NCBI GenBank assembly: GCA_001769385.1
Contig: MEPB01000011.1
Span: 1-32,614, forward strand
Source of the DNA: Bacteroidetes bacterium RIFCSPLOWO2_12_FULL_35_15
GTDB taxonomy: Bacteria; Bacteroidota; Bacteroidia; 2-12-FULL-35-15
DNA length: 32,614 bases
Direction of reading: 5' to 3'
Part shown: positions 16,810 to 26,302 of the stretch, piece after piece
Position numbering within the stretch: position 1 is the stretch's first letter
How the letters are laid out: every line of letters begins with the position of its first letter
Notes under the pieces: model-generated
What the model saw: only the letters and a program-made list of their open reading frames with translations
Told to the model about the DNA's origin: nothing
The model's database searches: none
Position numbers and translations under genes: made by a program

Positions 16810-18051
16810 ATGAAAAGACTTTATAGCTACCTTTTTTTATTTTTTTGTACGAACTTTATTTTCGCTCAAAACGCCCTGGTTATTAATGGAGCGGCATTTA
16901 TTACTATGAGTAACGGTACTGTTGCAAGTCCTGTTTATATTGTAGTTAACCAGCCAAATGTAGCAGGCATATCCCGTATAGGAACAACAGGATGGATCAT
17001 TTCCGAAGATGATGGTAATTTTGTTCAATGGAATTGCGGTGCTACTAATGCAGCTTATGTATTTCCTTTTGGAAAAAGCACCACTGATTACATTCCATTC
17101 ACTTTTAATAAAAGTGCCGGAGCAACAAATGTCTCTGTTTCTACTTACGGTACCATTAATGCCAACACTAACTTGTCCAGCACTGTTACAAATATGGGAA
17201 GCGTATGGGGAGGAAGTGCCATAGGAACGGTTATCGACCGATGGTGGAGAGTGAATGCTACCGGAAATACGGCAGACATGACTTTTTCTTACAAGGCATC
17301 TGAAAATACAACCACTGCTTCTCCCCTTTCTCTCACAAAATCTCAGCAATGGGATGCTGCAACCGATTGGCTTGCTCCTATCGGTGCTGGATCATTAGGA
17401 GTTAATGTTGGGATAGGAACAGTTAGTTCAGGTTCTACCAATTCTTTTTCAGCTACCAAAATCGCCTGGGTTCTTTCAAGAGCTGCTGCGCCATTACCTG
17501 TTGAATTAATTCGTTTCGATGGACAATGTTCAGGTAAAAATGTTGTATTGAATTGGACTACTGCTTCTGAACTAAATAACAATTTTTTTACGGTTGAACG
17601 AAGTGAGGATGGAACAACTTTTCAGACAATTGGAACTGTTAATGGTGCAGGCAACAGCTCTTCTACACTTTACTATATGTTCTCCGATAATACTCCTTTA
17701 ACAAATGGAGGCTATTACCGGTTAAAACAAACCGATTATAATGGCGATAATAAAACTTCCCCGGTAACCTTTATTGCTTCTTGTATTAATAATACCAATA
17801 CTATTGATGTTTACAATCAGGGAGGAAATGATTGTACTGTATTGATCAACTCGGCTTTTTCAGATAATTATTTTGTTACACTTTATACCACATTAGGACA
17901 AATTGTTTTCTCAAAAAATATTTCTGTTGCTGAAGGTATTAATAGATTTGTTATTCCATTGGAAAGTATTGATCCTGCCATTTATTTTATAACTCTCAGC
18001 AATGGCAAAGAAAACTCATTCACTAAAAAAATTGTTATCACCCACTATTAA
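16810..18051 (+). CDS. T9SS type-A-sorting-domain cargo protein
   Basis: This is a 413-residue protein. The signal peptide is MKRLYSYLFLFFCTNFIFAQ. A beta-rich N-terminal half is followed by the common FxxxxxxxNVVLNWTTASELNNNFFTVERS module (about 235-320, with YYRLKQTDYNG), which usually precedes a T9SS sorting domain. The last ~80 residues (TVLINSAFSDNYFVTLYTT..GQIVFSKNISV..GINRFVIPLESI..AIYFITLSNGKENSFTKKIV) are a type A sorting domain. It should be exported and then secreted or anchored by T9SS. It may be adhesive; no enzymatic motif is visible. Confidence 0.9.
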   Translation: MKRLYSYLFLFFCTNFIFAQNALVINGAAFITMSNGTVASPVYIVVNQPNVAGISRIGTTGWIISEDDGNFVQWNCGATNAAYVFPFGKSTTDYIPFTFNKSAGATNVSVSTYGTINANTNLSSTVTNMGSVWGGSAIGTVIDRWWRVNATGNTADMTFSYKASENTTTASPLSLTKSQQWDAATDWLAPIGAGSLGVNVGIGTVSSGSTNSFSATKIAWVLSRAAAPLPVELIRFDGQCSGKNVVLNWTTASELNNNFFTVERSEDGTTFQTIGTVNGAGNSSSTLYYMFSDNTPLTNGGYYRLKQTDYNGDNKTSPVTFIASCINNTNTIDVYNQGGNDCTVLINSAFSDNYFVTLYTTLGQIVFSKNISVAEGINRFVIPLESIDPAIYFITLSNGKENSFTKKIVITHY

Positions 18052-18066
18052 ATTAACAAAGAGAAT

Positions 18067-18110
18067 TTAAATACTATAAATTAGTCTGTATTTAAAATTC
18101 GCATTTTTTT
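18067..18110 (+). terminator. Weak terminator-like hairpin after the T9SS cargo gene
   Basis: The arms ttaaatac (18067-18074) and gtatttaa (18088-18095) pair around a 13-base loop, followed by a run of seven T. The stem is almost all A/T, so confidence is modest. Confidence 0.4.
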
Positions 18111-18499
18111 AACCGGAAAATCATTTCTCCTTTCTCTTTTTAGTTAAATTTTCTCTGAAAACTTCGTATTGTTGAAAACTTTTTTAAAAACACGAAAATT
18201 TTTTTAATGATCAAAACGCCACAAATAAAAAACCTGTAACCAATATGACGAATATCAGGTTTGTACCATTAAAAAAAATTACATTTTAAAATTCTATTTT
18301 TCAACTCATCTGATAAAAAACAAGTTTCCGTCTATAATATATGAAACTAAATCGAAAAAAGCTCGTATATTTATTTCGCATTATTAACCACTTTTTTTTC
18401 AAAAAACATTGCATTTATATTTAAAACACAACCCTTTTTATTGTAAATACATATAAAAAAACTATTCAGTACGGCAATTAAAAAAAATTACAAAACATC
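18111..18499. other. AT-rich intergenic region
   Basis: About 390 bp of very AT-rich DNA lies upstream of the giant adhesin gene. I found no convincing promoter or structured element, although a promoter for the next gene must lie here. Confidence 0.4.
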
Positions 18500-21400
18500 A
18501 TGAGAAAGACAATTACAAAAAAAATTATTTTCTTTTTCGCTTTTATTTTTTCTTTTGTTTTTGAGATCTCAGAAATAAAAGCACAATCCTCAGATTTTCC
18601 CACAACATATGAACTAAACCAAAAATTAGCTCATTTAGATAGTATAGCTTTTTACAAATCTTCACATCCGGAACTATTTAACATTCAGGATATTGACAAA
18701 AAGTTGTCTTTTGAAAAATTACAATTACCTCTTCAACTTAATTCATCGTTGACTACAAATCCGCTTTGGCAAAATTCGGAGGTCCCACAAATGCGTTCAC
18801 AAACTACACCTCTTTTGTTAATGACTACTGGTCCTGAACAAAATTGTGCATCCGGAATAAATGTTTGCTCCCAAACTTATACGCAAGCCGCTTCCTATAC
18901 CGGACATGGTAGTATTCAGGAAGTAAATGGTACCTGCCTTTCCACTCAGGAAACCAATTCTGTTTGGTATATTTTTACTGTTCAAACATCCGGTACATTT
19001 GGATTTACATTAGTAACCACAAAAGATTATGATTTCGCCTTGTATAATATTACTGCTATTGGTTGTGCAGGTGTTCCTTCTGCTAGTCCTGTACGATGCA
19101 ATTTTTCTGCTACTTACGGTAATACCGGGATGTCACCTGCAGGAACAAACCCTTCAGAAGGTGCAGGCGGAAGTAAATGGTCAACTGAACTTGCTGTTAC
19201 AGCAGGACAAACATACGCGCTCATCATTGATAATTTTTCGGCCGATGCCACAGGATACACACTTAATTTCACTAACACAGGCGGTTATGCTTCTATCTAC
19301 GATATTACTCCTCCTACCCTTTCATCAGTTGTAAATAATTGCAATAGCACAGTTACACTTACACTTTCCGAACAGATACTTTGTTCTTCCATTCAAACAT
19401 CAGCTGCATATGATTTTAATATCACCGGCCCTGCTGCAATGAGTGTTACTTCAGAAACAGGTACTGCCTGTACTTCAAGCAATATCAGTAATCAAATTAC
19501 ACTAGGAATAAGCAGCCCTGCTGTTTCCGGAACCTATACGATACATGTGCAAAATGGTGGGGATGGCAATACCCTACTCGATAAATGTGGAAATGCAATG
19601 TCCGCGGCACAAACCATTACATTTACCTATCTTGCACCTATAACAGCAACAGCAACACCAGCGGCCGTTTGCGCAAGCGGATCATCCACATTAACTGCTA
19701 CTAATATTGCAGGGGCCACTTATGCATGGACCCCTTCCGCAAGTTTGACAAACCCGGCAATTTACAATCCTGTTGCCACTCCAAATGCAACAAGTACTTA
19801 CCAATGCCTTGTTACCTACGGAGGTTGCACAAAAGTGGCAACAACAACATTAACTGTTTCTCCAACACCTATTGCAAGTATAAATCCTATGAATCCTGTG
19901 CTTTGCAGTGGAACAACAAGCCTTACTGCGTCTGCAACTAATTGTGCAGGATGTGTGTACAATTGGACAGGAGGTTATGTTGGAACAGCAAACCCCACTC
20001 CTGCTGTTGGTGCCGGCACATACAATGTTACTTCAACTTCCGCAACCGGCTGTGTAAGCAGTTCTGTTTCATCAACGGTTTCTCTTGCTTCTGCGCCTCC
20101 CGCCAACACTTGTAATATTTATTATGTTACTCCGGCCGGAGCTGGAACAATGGACGGAACAACAATTGCTAATGCAGGAAACGCAGCTACATTATCAACT
20201 ATTTTGAGCAATGTAGCATGTAACGGAGCTACTATTGAAATGGCAGTAGGCATTTATTCCATTACGGATGCACTTAATGTTAGCAGTAACACCACAATAG
20301 AAGGAGGATACAACAGTACATTTACAACCAAGACAAGTGATTTTAGTGGTGGAGCAAATTCCACAACTATTCAAAGAAATACCACTCCGGATGGTGGCAG
20401 CGGTTTGAATGTAACTGCCATAAAAATGGCTGCTTCGGCAACTAATTTCAGATTACAGGATATTCGCATCGAAATGCCTAATGAAGCGGCAGGTAGCGGA
20501 AAATCCAATTACGGTATTTATATGAATAATTGTTCTAACTACAATATAGTAAGGACGTATGTTTCAAGTGGAAATGCTGGCTCAGGAGCAAATGGTGCTG
20601 CTGGTGCTGCTGGTACTTCTGGAAATTCGCCTGTTACAGCACAAGCTGGTGCATCCGGAGGGAACGGATGGTCGGATCCTGGTACTTGGGGAGGATATGG
20701 GGATTCGGGATGGGGTGGTGATGGAGCAGGTACTGCAGGGTCTTCGGGAGCCGGGGTAGATTATCATGGTGGAGCAAATCTTGCAGGCGGTGCAGGAGGA
20801 AATGCAGCCTCTTTTAGAAACGGTGGTGGTGGTGGCGGTGGAGGTAGTGCTGGATATAATAGTGTAGACGGAGCAAATGGAGGCAATGGAGGTACAGGTG
20901 GTGGTGGAGCGGCAGGTGGCACAACAGCAGGCGCTGGAACTACAAATAATTGCAATTGCTCTGATGCTTCTTCAGGGGCAAATGGTACCGCAGGAGCTGT
21001 TGGCAGTGTGGGTTCAGCAGGAGCAGCTGGTTCAACAGCCAGCGGATATTGGGTGCCGGGTGCACAAGGTGGTACGGGAGGAGATGGAGCCGGTGGCGGT
21101 GGTGGAAAAGGAGGAGGAGGAGCCGGAGGAGAATGGGATAGTTTTATTTCTTGTGTAGCCGGAACTGGTGGTGGTGGTGCTGGAGCCGGTGGTGGAGGAC
21201 AAGGTGGAACCGGGGGGACCGGAGCATCTGGAGGCGGCTCAACCTATTGTATATTTATCTTTAATAATGGATCAACCGGAAAAGTTATAGATTGCCAACT
21301 AACAAATGGGACTGCAGGAACCGGTGGAACCGGTGGAACCGGTGGAAATGGAGGAACTGGAGGGGCTGGTGCCGGAGGCGGTAGCGGTAACGGTGGCGAA

Positions 21401-22870
21401 TGTAACGGGGGTGCAGGTGGTAACGGGGGTGCAGGTGGAGCAGGAAGTGCAGGTGAAAGTGTTGCTGTTAAATTTGTTAGCGGAACGGCTCTTACTACTA
21501 ATAGTGCCCTTACCTTAACAACTCAGCCAATAATTATTGCTGGCGATGGTACGAATAGTTATACAAATTGTACTACCATAAATATGAATATGACTACTGC
21601 TGCAGGCTCTCCTGATTGGACAACTTCAGCTGCTCCTTTGACTGGAACAGGTTCTCCAAAAACTGTCGCATATACTACCACAGGTAGAAAAGATGTTGTG
21701 CTTGCTTCTGATATAACAACAAATTATTCCGCACAAACATTTTCTAATACTGTTGCTACCGGGAATGTTACCGACAATTGCGGTGGGCAAATAAATAATA
21801 CTATTACTGCTAGTGGTTATGTAGGAAATGTTGCCACAAGTGGAATTGTAGTGAGAATTACCGCGAGCAACCATACTTGGTCAAATGATTTATCATATTT
21901 TCTTGTGGCACCTAATGGTACTACAATATTAGGTCTTACAAATAATAGAGGTAATGGTGCTGGTTGCTCCTGGTCTAATGTTGGATTTAGTGATTCCTAT
22001 GCAGGCGTTATGGGAGCAGCTTGTCCGGGTGCCGGAAGTAATTGGAAACCAGAAACCGCAACGTATACCGACTGCGCAGTCACTTCAAATGTCACTTCTT
22101 TCGGTGCCATTGGAGGTGGCTCAATGAACCCTAACGGTAATTGGACTCTTCGAATTGTTGACAATGTAAGTGGTGATGTTGGCGCAGCAATAGCAATTAG
22201 TGGATGGAATATTTCTTTCCCTGCCTATTCAACTACTTCCTCTGGAACTAATACTTACACAGGCTTTAATAACACCATTACTGCTGCCCCTGCAGCCGGA
22301 AGCATACTTGCTTCTCTGACTAGCGGCTGCCCGGGTACTTATTATTTCGCCAGCAGTTTAGGAAGCACACCTGGCTTTACTTATACCTGGTCAACTCCGG
22401 GTTTACCAGCAGGTGTTACAGCAAACATTGCTTCTTCAACTTCAACCGGAACCAATATTACATTTACTAACTCCAATGCAACCAATCAATCGGTAACTGT
22501 TCGCTTAACAGTTTCCAGTAAATGTTGTGGTGCCTTAGCTCCAATTGATATTACTTTTACGGTTGATGCCTTGCCGGCTGTTCCTACAGCATCTGCAACA
22601 GGTAGTCCTATTTGTCCGGGTGGCTGCGCTACCCTTAATGCAACGCTTCCGGCAGGTGCCAGCTTTGAATGGTATGATGCTGCTTCAGGTGGCAGTTTGC
22701 TCACTTCGGGTGCAACATATGTGGTGTGCCCTGCCTCTACTACAAATTATTATGTGCAGTCAATTAATGCAAACGGCTGTATTAGTGCCACCCGATTTAC
22801 ATTACCTGTTACCGTTACTGCCACTACTCCACCAACGGCAAAACCCTGTTTCACTATGTTCAGCCGCTAA
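18500..22870 (+). CDS. Giant multidomain T9SS adhesin, N-terminal part (frameshifted)
   Basis: This is 1456 codons in one frame, with a signal peptide to about residue 29. Domains in order: a CUB/PPC-like secretion-associated module (about 110-265, ending WSTELAVTAGQTYALIIDN); an SbsA-like Ig domain (about 270-380); two Ig/PKD-like domains (to about 535); a right-handed beta-helix segment (about 535-690: IYYVTPAGAGTMDGTTIAN, NTTIEGGYN); a ~300-residue Gly-rich stretch (about 692-990); a P-domain of the proprotein-convertase type (about 1057-1250: SNDLSYFLVAPNGTTI, NGNWTLRIVDNVSGDVG); and two PKD/Ig-like domains. The frame ends at 22870, soon after a shift near 22840-22846. The true product is about 2080 residues and continues in the next entry. 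Confidence 0.85.
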   Translation: MRKTITKKIIFFFAFIFSFVFEISEIKAQSSDFPTTYELNQKLAHLDSIAFYKSSHPELFNIQDIDKKLSFEKLQLPLQLNSSLTTNPLWQNSEVPQMRSQTTPLLLMTTGPEQNCASGINVCSQTYTQAASYTGHGSIQEVNGTCLSTQETNSVWYIFTVQTSGTFGFTLVTTKDYDFALYNITAIGCAGVPSASPVRCNFSATYGNTGMSPAGTNPSEGAGGSKWSTELAVTAGQTYALIIDNFSADATGYTLNFTNTGGYASIYDITPPTLSSVVNNCNSTVTLTLSEQILCSSIQTSAAYDFNITGPAAMSVTSETGTACTSSNISNQITLGISSPAVSGTYTIHVQNGGDGNTLLDKCGNAMSAAQTITFTYLAPITATATPAAVCASGSSTLTATNIAGATYAWTPSASLTNPAIYNPVATPNATSTYQCLVTYGGCTKVATTTLTVSPTPIASINPMNPVLCSGTTSLTASATNCAGCVYNWTGGYVGTANPTPAVGAGTYNVTSTSATGCVSSSVSSTVSLASAPPANTCNIYYVTPAGAGTMDGTTIANAGNAATLSTILSNVACNGATIEMAVGIYSITDALNVSSNTTIEGGYNSTFTTKTSDFSGGANSTTIQRNTTPDGGSGLNVTAIKMAASATNFRLQDIRIEMPNEAAGSGKSNYGIYMNNCSNYNIVRTYVSSGNAGSGANGAAGAAGTSGNSPVTAQAGASGGNGWSDPGTWGGYGDSGWGGDGAGTAGSSGAGVDYHGGANLAGGAGGNAASFRNGGGGGGGGSAGYNSVDGANGGNGGTGGGGAAGGTTAGAGTTNNCNCSDASSGANGTAGAVGSVGSAGAAGSTASGYWVPGAQGGTGGDGAGGGGGKGGGGAGGEWDSFISCVAGTGGGGAGAGGGGQGGTGGTGASGGGSTYCIFIFNNGSTGKVIDCQLTNGTAGTGGTGGTGGNGGTGGAGAGGGSGNGGECNGGAGGNGGAGGAGSAGESVAVKFVSGTALTTNSALTLTTQPIIIAGDGTNSYTNCTTINMNMTTAAGSPDWTTSAAPLTGTGSPKTVAYTTTGRKDVVLASDITTNYSAQTFSNTVATGNVTDNCGGQINNTITASGYVGNVATSGIVVRITASNHTWSNDLSYFLVAPNGTTILGLTNNRGNGAGCSWSNVGFSDSYAGVMGAACPGAGSNWKPETATYTDCAVTSNVTSFGAIGGGSMNPNGNWTLRIVDNVSGDVGAAIAISGWNISFPAYSTTSSGTNTYTGFNNTITAAPAAGSILASLTSGCPGTYYFASSLGSTPGFTYTWSTPGLPAGVTANIASSTSTGTNITFTNSNATNQSVTVRLTVSSKCCGALAPIDITFTVDALPAVPTASATGSPICPGGCATLNATLPAGASFEWYDAASGGSLLTSGATYVVCPASTTNYYVQSINANGCISATRFTLPVTVTATTPPTAKPCFTMFSR
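20575..21470 (+). repeat. Glycine-rich low-complexity coding region (PGRS-like)
   Basis: About 300 codons rich in GGT/GGA/GGC encode runs such as GGGGGGGGS and GGTGGTGGNGGTGG. Tandem DNA repeats include a ggaaccggt 9-mer repeated three times near 21318-21345 and an exact 18-bp repeat at 21403-21420 and 21421-21438. The region is strongly G-biased on the coding strand, unlike its neighbours. Confidence 0.9.
22840..22847 (+). other. +1 frameshift site (aaaaccct)
   Basis: In frame 0 the codons read GCA AAA CCC TGT and the frame soon stops at 22870. Reading AAA CCT GTT instead (one C skipped) gives AKPVSLCSAANATLSVNA, which continues seamlessly into an intact T9SS protein. The site is CCC-T, where slippage of tRNA-Pro into the +1 frame would give the same amino acids. 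A sequencing or assembly error, a real indel, or programmed frameshifting remain possible. Confidence 0.75.
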
Positions 22871-24743
22871 TGCAACTCTTAGTGTAAATGCACCTATTGC
22901 AGGTGCAAGCTATAATTGGTACAGCAGTAATTGTTCCGGGTTACTTGGATCAGGTCAAACATTTGCAACTTTTGTTGGTGCCACTACCACGTATTATGTA
23001 ACCGTTACGTTGCCCGGTTGTAATGAAAGTACGTGTACACCCGTTACTGTTACACTCACAGGTACGCCTGCAAGCGTAACCTGGAATGGAGCAAATACCG
23101 GTGGTTTGAATAACTGGTTCAACAATTTGAACTGGACACCTAACTGTCTTCCTTCTTGTGGTACTAATGTAAGTATCCCAAGTGGTACACCAAATTCACC
23201 TGACATTGGTTTTAGTGCCACATATGGAGCCGCAGGAAGCAAAACCCTAACTTTAGCAAGTGGTGCAACTTTATCATTTTCAGATCCCAAAGCTGAACTG
23301 GATGTTTGCGCGGACTTTATTCAGAATGGAACTGTCACCACGAACGGCAAAGGCAAAATCGTTTTCATGGGCAGTGTAACACAAAATTTTACGTGCAGTA
23401 CTACCGGCTCAGGCGACTTAAACGAAGTGGTACTTATAAATACAGCAACTCCTCCCCTGCTTAAAATTAAAGAAGCTGCAGGCGGTACTAATAAGGATAT
23501 GAATATTACTTCGGGATTCACTTTTCAAAGCGGAATAGTATTTACAGAAGGTATCCGAAAATTAGTAATAAAAAATTCATCCCCTGCATCCTTAAGTGGC
23601 GGAAGCGTTAGCGGATACGTTTGGGGAAGATTAAACCGCTATGTTATTAGCGGAAATGCCTATGATTTCCCAGTTGGAGAAACCCCTGTTACGGCTACAG
23701 CACCAAACTATCCGTATGAACTCCTGAATATTAATTTCACCTCTATTACCGGATTAAATGACCTTACTGTAAAATTTGAAAATCCGTCCACTAATGCAAT
23801 TAACACTATTGCAAGTAGCACTACGAGTCCTGGTTTATCATTAAATGGTGGTACAGAAGGGACCTTCTCCCCTTTAATTAATTGTGGTGGTACTAATGCT
23901 GGTGTTGGAGTTAACTCAATGGGTGGCGTTTGGACAGTATTACCGAATGCAGGAACAGCAACCTATGATATTACGCTATATGGAAGAAATTTCGATAATG
24001 CAGGTGCCGGACCAACCTACTGGTCGGTATTAAAGAGAAGCACCTATACTAATTGCGCAACTTCGCCTAGCTGGGCATTGGATGGAGTTTACTCAACCAA
24101 TGCTATTTCAGGAAATTTGGTTTCGGCTTCCCGAACCGGTATGTCAGGTTTTTCACAATTTGCTATTGCCCGAACAACGGTTGCTTTACCAATTGAATTA
24201 ATTGCTTTTGATGTTACTTGTACAAAAGAAAATGCAAAAATTTCATGGGCAACCGCTTCCGAAATTAATAATAATCATTTTACATTGGAAAGAAGTTGTG
24301 ATGATCTGAATAGCTTCACAACCATTGCCACTATACAAGGAGCAGGAAATAGCACCTCCCTGATGCACTATTCATTTACGGATACTGATTTCCCAGGAGC
24401 CATTTGTTACTACCGTTTATCACAAACTGATAATGATGGCACTACTACTTACTTTAATATAATTGCAGCAAGTTGTGAATTAAATTCAGTCTTTAATTTG
24501 AATAATGTATTGCCTAACCCAACAACGAATGAACTCCATGTATTATTTACCAATAATATGAACGAGCCTGTTTATATCACAATCACAGATATGCTTGGAC
24601 AGGAATTTTTGAACAAAGAAATTTTATGTGAAAGAGGTTTAAATTCGATCAGTCTGGATTTGAGCACTTATAGTGAAGGTGTATATTTCTTAAAAATAAA
24701 TAATGGCAAAAAATCATTTATTAAAAAGATTGTAAAAAATTAA
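22845..24743 (+). CDS. Giant multidomain T9SS adhesin, C-terminal part
   Basis: This is about 632 codons in the frame one base forward of the preceding entry; it has no start of its own. It opens mid-domain with PVSLCSAANATLSVN, an Ig-like repeat similar to the last repeats before the shift. A jelly-roll/beta-helix-like part follows (TPASVTWNGANTGGLNNWFN, ASGATLSFSDPKAELDVCADF). Then come the ELIAFDVTCTKENAKISWATASEI module and a type A sorting domain (about the last 80 residues: LPNPTTNELHVLFTNNMNEP, GVYFLKINNGKKSFIKKIV). The reading frame extended upstream from 22845 overlaps the N-terminal part but gives no plausible protein there. Confidence 0.82.
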   Translation, partial: PVSLCSAANATLSVNAPIAGASYNWYSSNCSGLLGSGQTFATFVGATTTYYVTVTLPGCNESTCTPVTVTLTGTPASVTWNGANTGGLNNWFNNLNWTPNCLPSCGTNVSIPSGTPNSPDIGFSATYGAAGSKTLTLASGATLSFSDPKAELDVCADFIQNGTVTTNGKGKIVFMGSVTQNFTCSTTGSGDLNEVVLINTATPPLLKIKEAAGGTNKDMNITSGFTFQSGIVFTEGIRKLVIKNSSPASLSGGSVSGYVWGRLNRYVISGNAYDFPVGETPVTATAPNYPYELLNINFTSITGLNDLTVKFENPSTNAINTIASSTTSPGLSLNGGTEGTFSPLINCGGTNAGVGVNSMGGVWTVLPNAGTATYDITLYGRNFDNAGAGPTYWSVLKRSTYTNCATSPSWALDGVYSTNAISGNLVSASRTGMSGFSQFAIARTTVALPIELIAFDVTCTKENAKISWATASEINNNHFTLERSCDDLNSFTTIATIQGAGNSTSLMHYSFTDTDFPGAICYYRLSQTDNDGTTTYFNIIAASCELNSVFNLNNVLPNPTTNELHVLFTNNMNEPVYITITDMLGQEFLNKEILCERGLNSISLDLSTYSEGVYFLKINNGKKSFIKKIVKN

Positions 24744-24755
24744 TAAAAAAAATAG

Positions 24756-26234
24756 ATGAAAAAACATTTATATATATTAAGTTTTATTTTTGTAATGCTG
24801 TTGGGTAGTAGTTCTGGGTTTGGGCAAACCTATACGCAAACAAATGGTATTGCTTATTCATGGTACTCCCCTGCCACTAATATTTCAACTACAAACGCTG
24901 ATGATGTAGGATTTACCTTAACTATCCCTTTTACTTTTGCCTTTTTTGGTACAAATTATACATCATGCTACGTTAGTACAAATGGTTTGATGTATTTTGG
25001 TGCAACAGGTACTGAATGGACTAATGCTTGTATGCCTGCTGCTGCTGCCCCAAACAATGTTATTGCAGCCTATTGGGATGATCTATACTTTGATTATGGT
25101 TGCGCTCCTACAGTTTGGAGATATGAAACAACAGGAAGCTCTCCAAACAGGGTATTTAATGTTGCCTGGGTGGGTTTTATATCAACTTCTGGATCCTGCG
25201 GGACTTATGTGTATACTGAAATTAAACTTTTTGAAACTTCAAATATCATTGAAGTTCATTTGCAATCAAATGCCCTTGGCTCTTCTGGAACTATTGGTAT
25301 TGAAAATGCAGCAGGTACCGTTGCTTATCAAGCAATATGTAATGGCGCCACTGCACCTCCTTACGCATGGCGCTGGAACCCTTGCTCCGCACCATCCACC
25401 CAGGCAAGCAATTTAACTTTTTCGGCAGTCACCTGCAGTGGCATGATTGCAAATTGGACCAATGGCACTGGCGCAAAAAGAATTGTAAAATGCAATACTT
25501 CAAATTCTTTTACTGCTCCTGTTGATGGAACAGATCCTGCAGCAAATGCCGTATTTGGTGGAAGCGAACAAGTTGTTTACAATGGAACAGGTACTAGCGT
25601 TGCCGTTACAGGCCTTACAGCAGGAGCGACATATTGGTACAGGGTATATGAAGCGAATTGTTCTGGTACCAGTATTAAATTTAATACCAGTACTTCAACA
25701 GATAACCCTTTGAGTCAGGCTGCAAACCCTGCTACCCCGGCAACACCGGGTGCAATAACCGGTACAATAACTCAATGCCAGAATGCAACCGGCCAAACCT
25801 ATAGTATTTCCGCGGTAAGCAATGCTTCTACTTATACATGGACACTCCCTGCCGGAGCATGGTCAGTTACAGGTGGCGCTGGAACTATATCCATTACTGC
25901 TACTGCAGGCAATGCAGGACAGAATGGAAATATTACTGTAACTGCCGGAAATTCATGCGGCACAAGTGCTGCTGCTACATTAGCTGTTACAGTAGCTGCA
26001 GCTTCCACTCCCATTGCTGGTCCTGATCAATATATCTGTTCAGCCACAACAAGCGCCACTATGGCTGCCTCAGGAACCGGAACATGGACCCAGGTTACAG
26101 GAGCGGCTGCAACCATTACTACTCCAACTAGTGCAAGCAGCACAATTACAGGCTTAGCAAGCGGCACCTATGTTTTTCGATGGACAGCTGGCTGCGGAGG
26201 GGTTTATGATGATGTGATAATTATTAGACAGTAA
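24756..26234 (+). CDS. Exported beta-domain protein without T9SS sorting domain
   Basis: This 492-residue protein has a signal peptide (to FGQ). Its N-terminal module (about 25-210: FTLTIPFTFAFFGTNYTSCY, STNGLMYFG, VIAAYWDDLYFD) resembles the NIDO-like start of the 28164 gene. An FN3/Ig-like domain follows (about 215-320), then two PKD-like domains (325-410 and 415-492). The protein ends abruptly at GGVYDDVIIIRQ, just where such domains usually lead into another. No C-terminal sorting domain is visible, so it may be 3'-truncated, or released without T9SS anchoring. It starts 12 bp after the giant adhesin's stop, so it is likely co-transcribed. Confidence 0.78.
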   Translation: MKKHLYILSFIFVMLLGSSSGFGQTYTQTNGIAYSWYSPATNISTTNADDVGFTLTIPFTFAFFGTNYTSCYVSTNGLMYFGATGTEWTNACMPAAAAPNNVIAAYWDDLYFDYGCAPTVWRYETTGSSPNRVFNVAWVGFISTSGSCGTYVYTEIKLFETSNIIEVHLQSNALGSSGTIGIENAAGTVAYQAICNGATAPPYAWRWNPCSAPSTQASNLTFSAVTCSGMIANWTNGTGAKRIVKCNTSNSFTAPVDGTDPAANAVFGGSEQVVYNGTGTSVAVTGLTAGATYWYRVYEANCSGTSIKFNTSTSTDNPLSQAANPATPATPGAITGTITQCQNATGQTYSISAVSNASTYTWTLPAGAWSVTGGAGTISITATAGNAGQNGNITVTAGNSCGTSAAATLAVTVAAASTPIAGPDQYICSATTSATMAASGTGTWTQVTGAAATITTPTSASSTITGLASGTYVFRWTAGCGGVYDDVIIIRQ

Positions 26235-26261
26235 TTTTTGTAAATATTTTGTAACCTGAAA

Positions 26262-26290
26262 AGCTCCTGAAATATTTCGGAGTTTTTTTT
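26262..26290 (+). terminator. Terminator after the exported-protein gene
   Basis: agctcc/ggag pair around gaaatattt with a bulged base, followed by eight T (26283-26290). It lies 28 bp after the stop at 26234 and between convergent genes, so it may serve both directions. Confidence 0.65.
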
Positions 26291-26302
26291 ATTTTACCTT
26301 CA

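Noticed and set aside
16837-17349. 170-codon minus-strand ORF within the T9SS cargo gene
   Set aside because: It is antisense to a well-supported gene with a signal peptide and sorting domain, and has no recognisable domain.
22545-22844. Upstream 100 codons of the 732-codon ORF that includes the C-terminal adhesin part
   Set aside because: They overlap the correct frame of the N-terminal part and read as low-complexity Leu/Gln; the domain match begins only at the frameshift.
24997-25416. 139-codon plus-strand ORF inside the 24756 gene
   Set aside because: It is an alternative-frame shadow rich in Leu/Gln/Met, typical of shifted Thr/Gly/Ala-rich coding.
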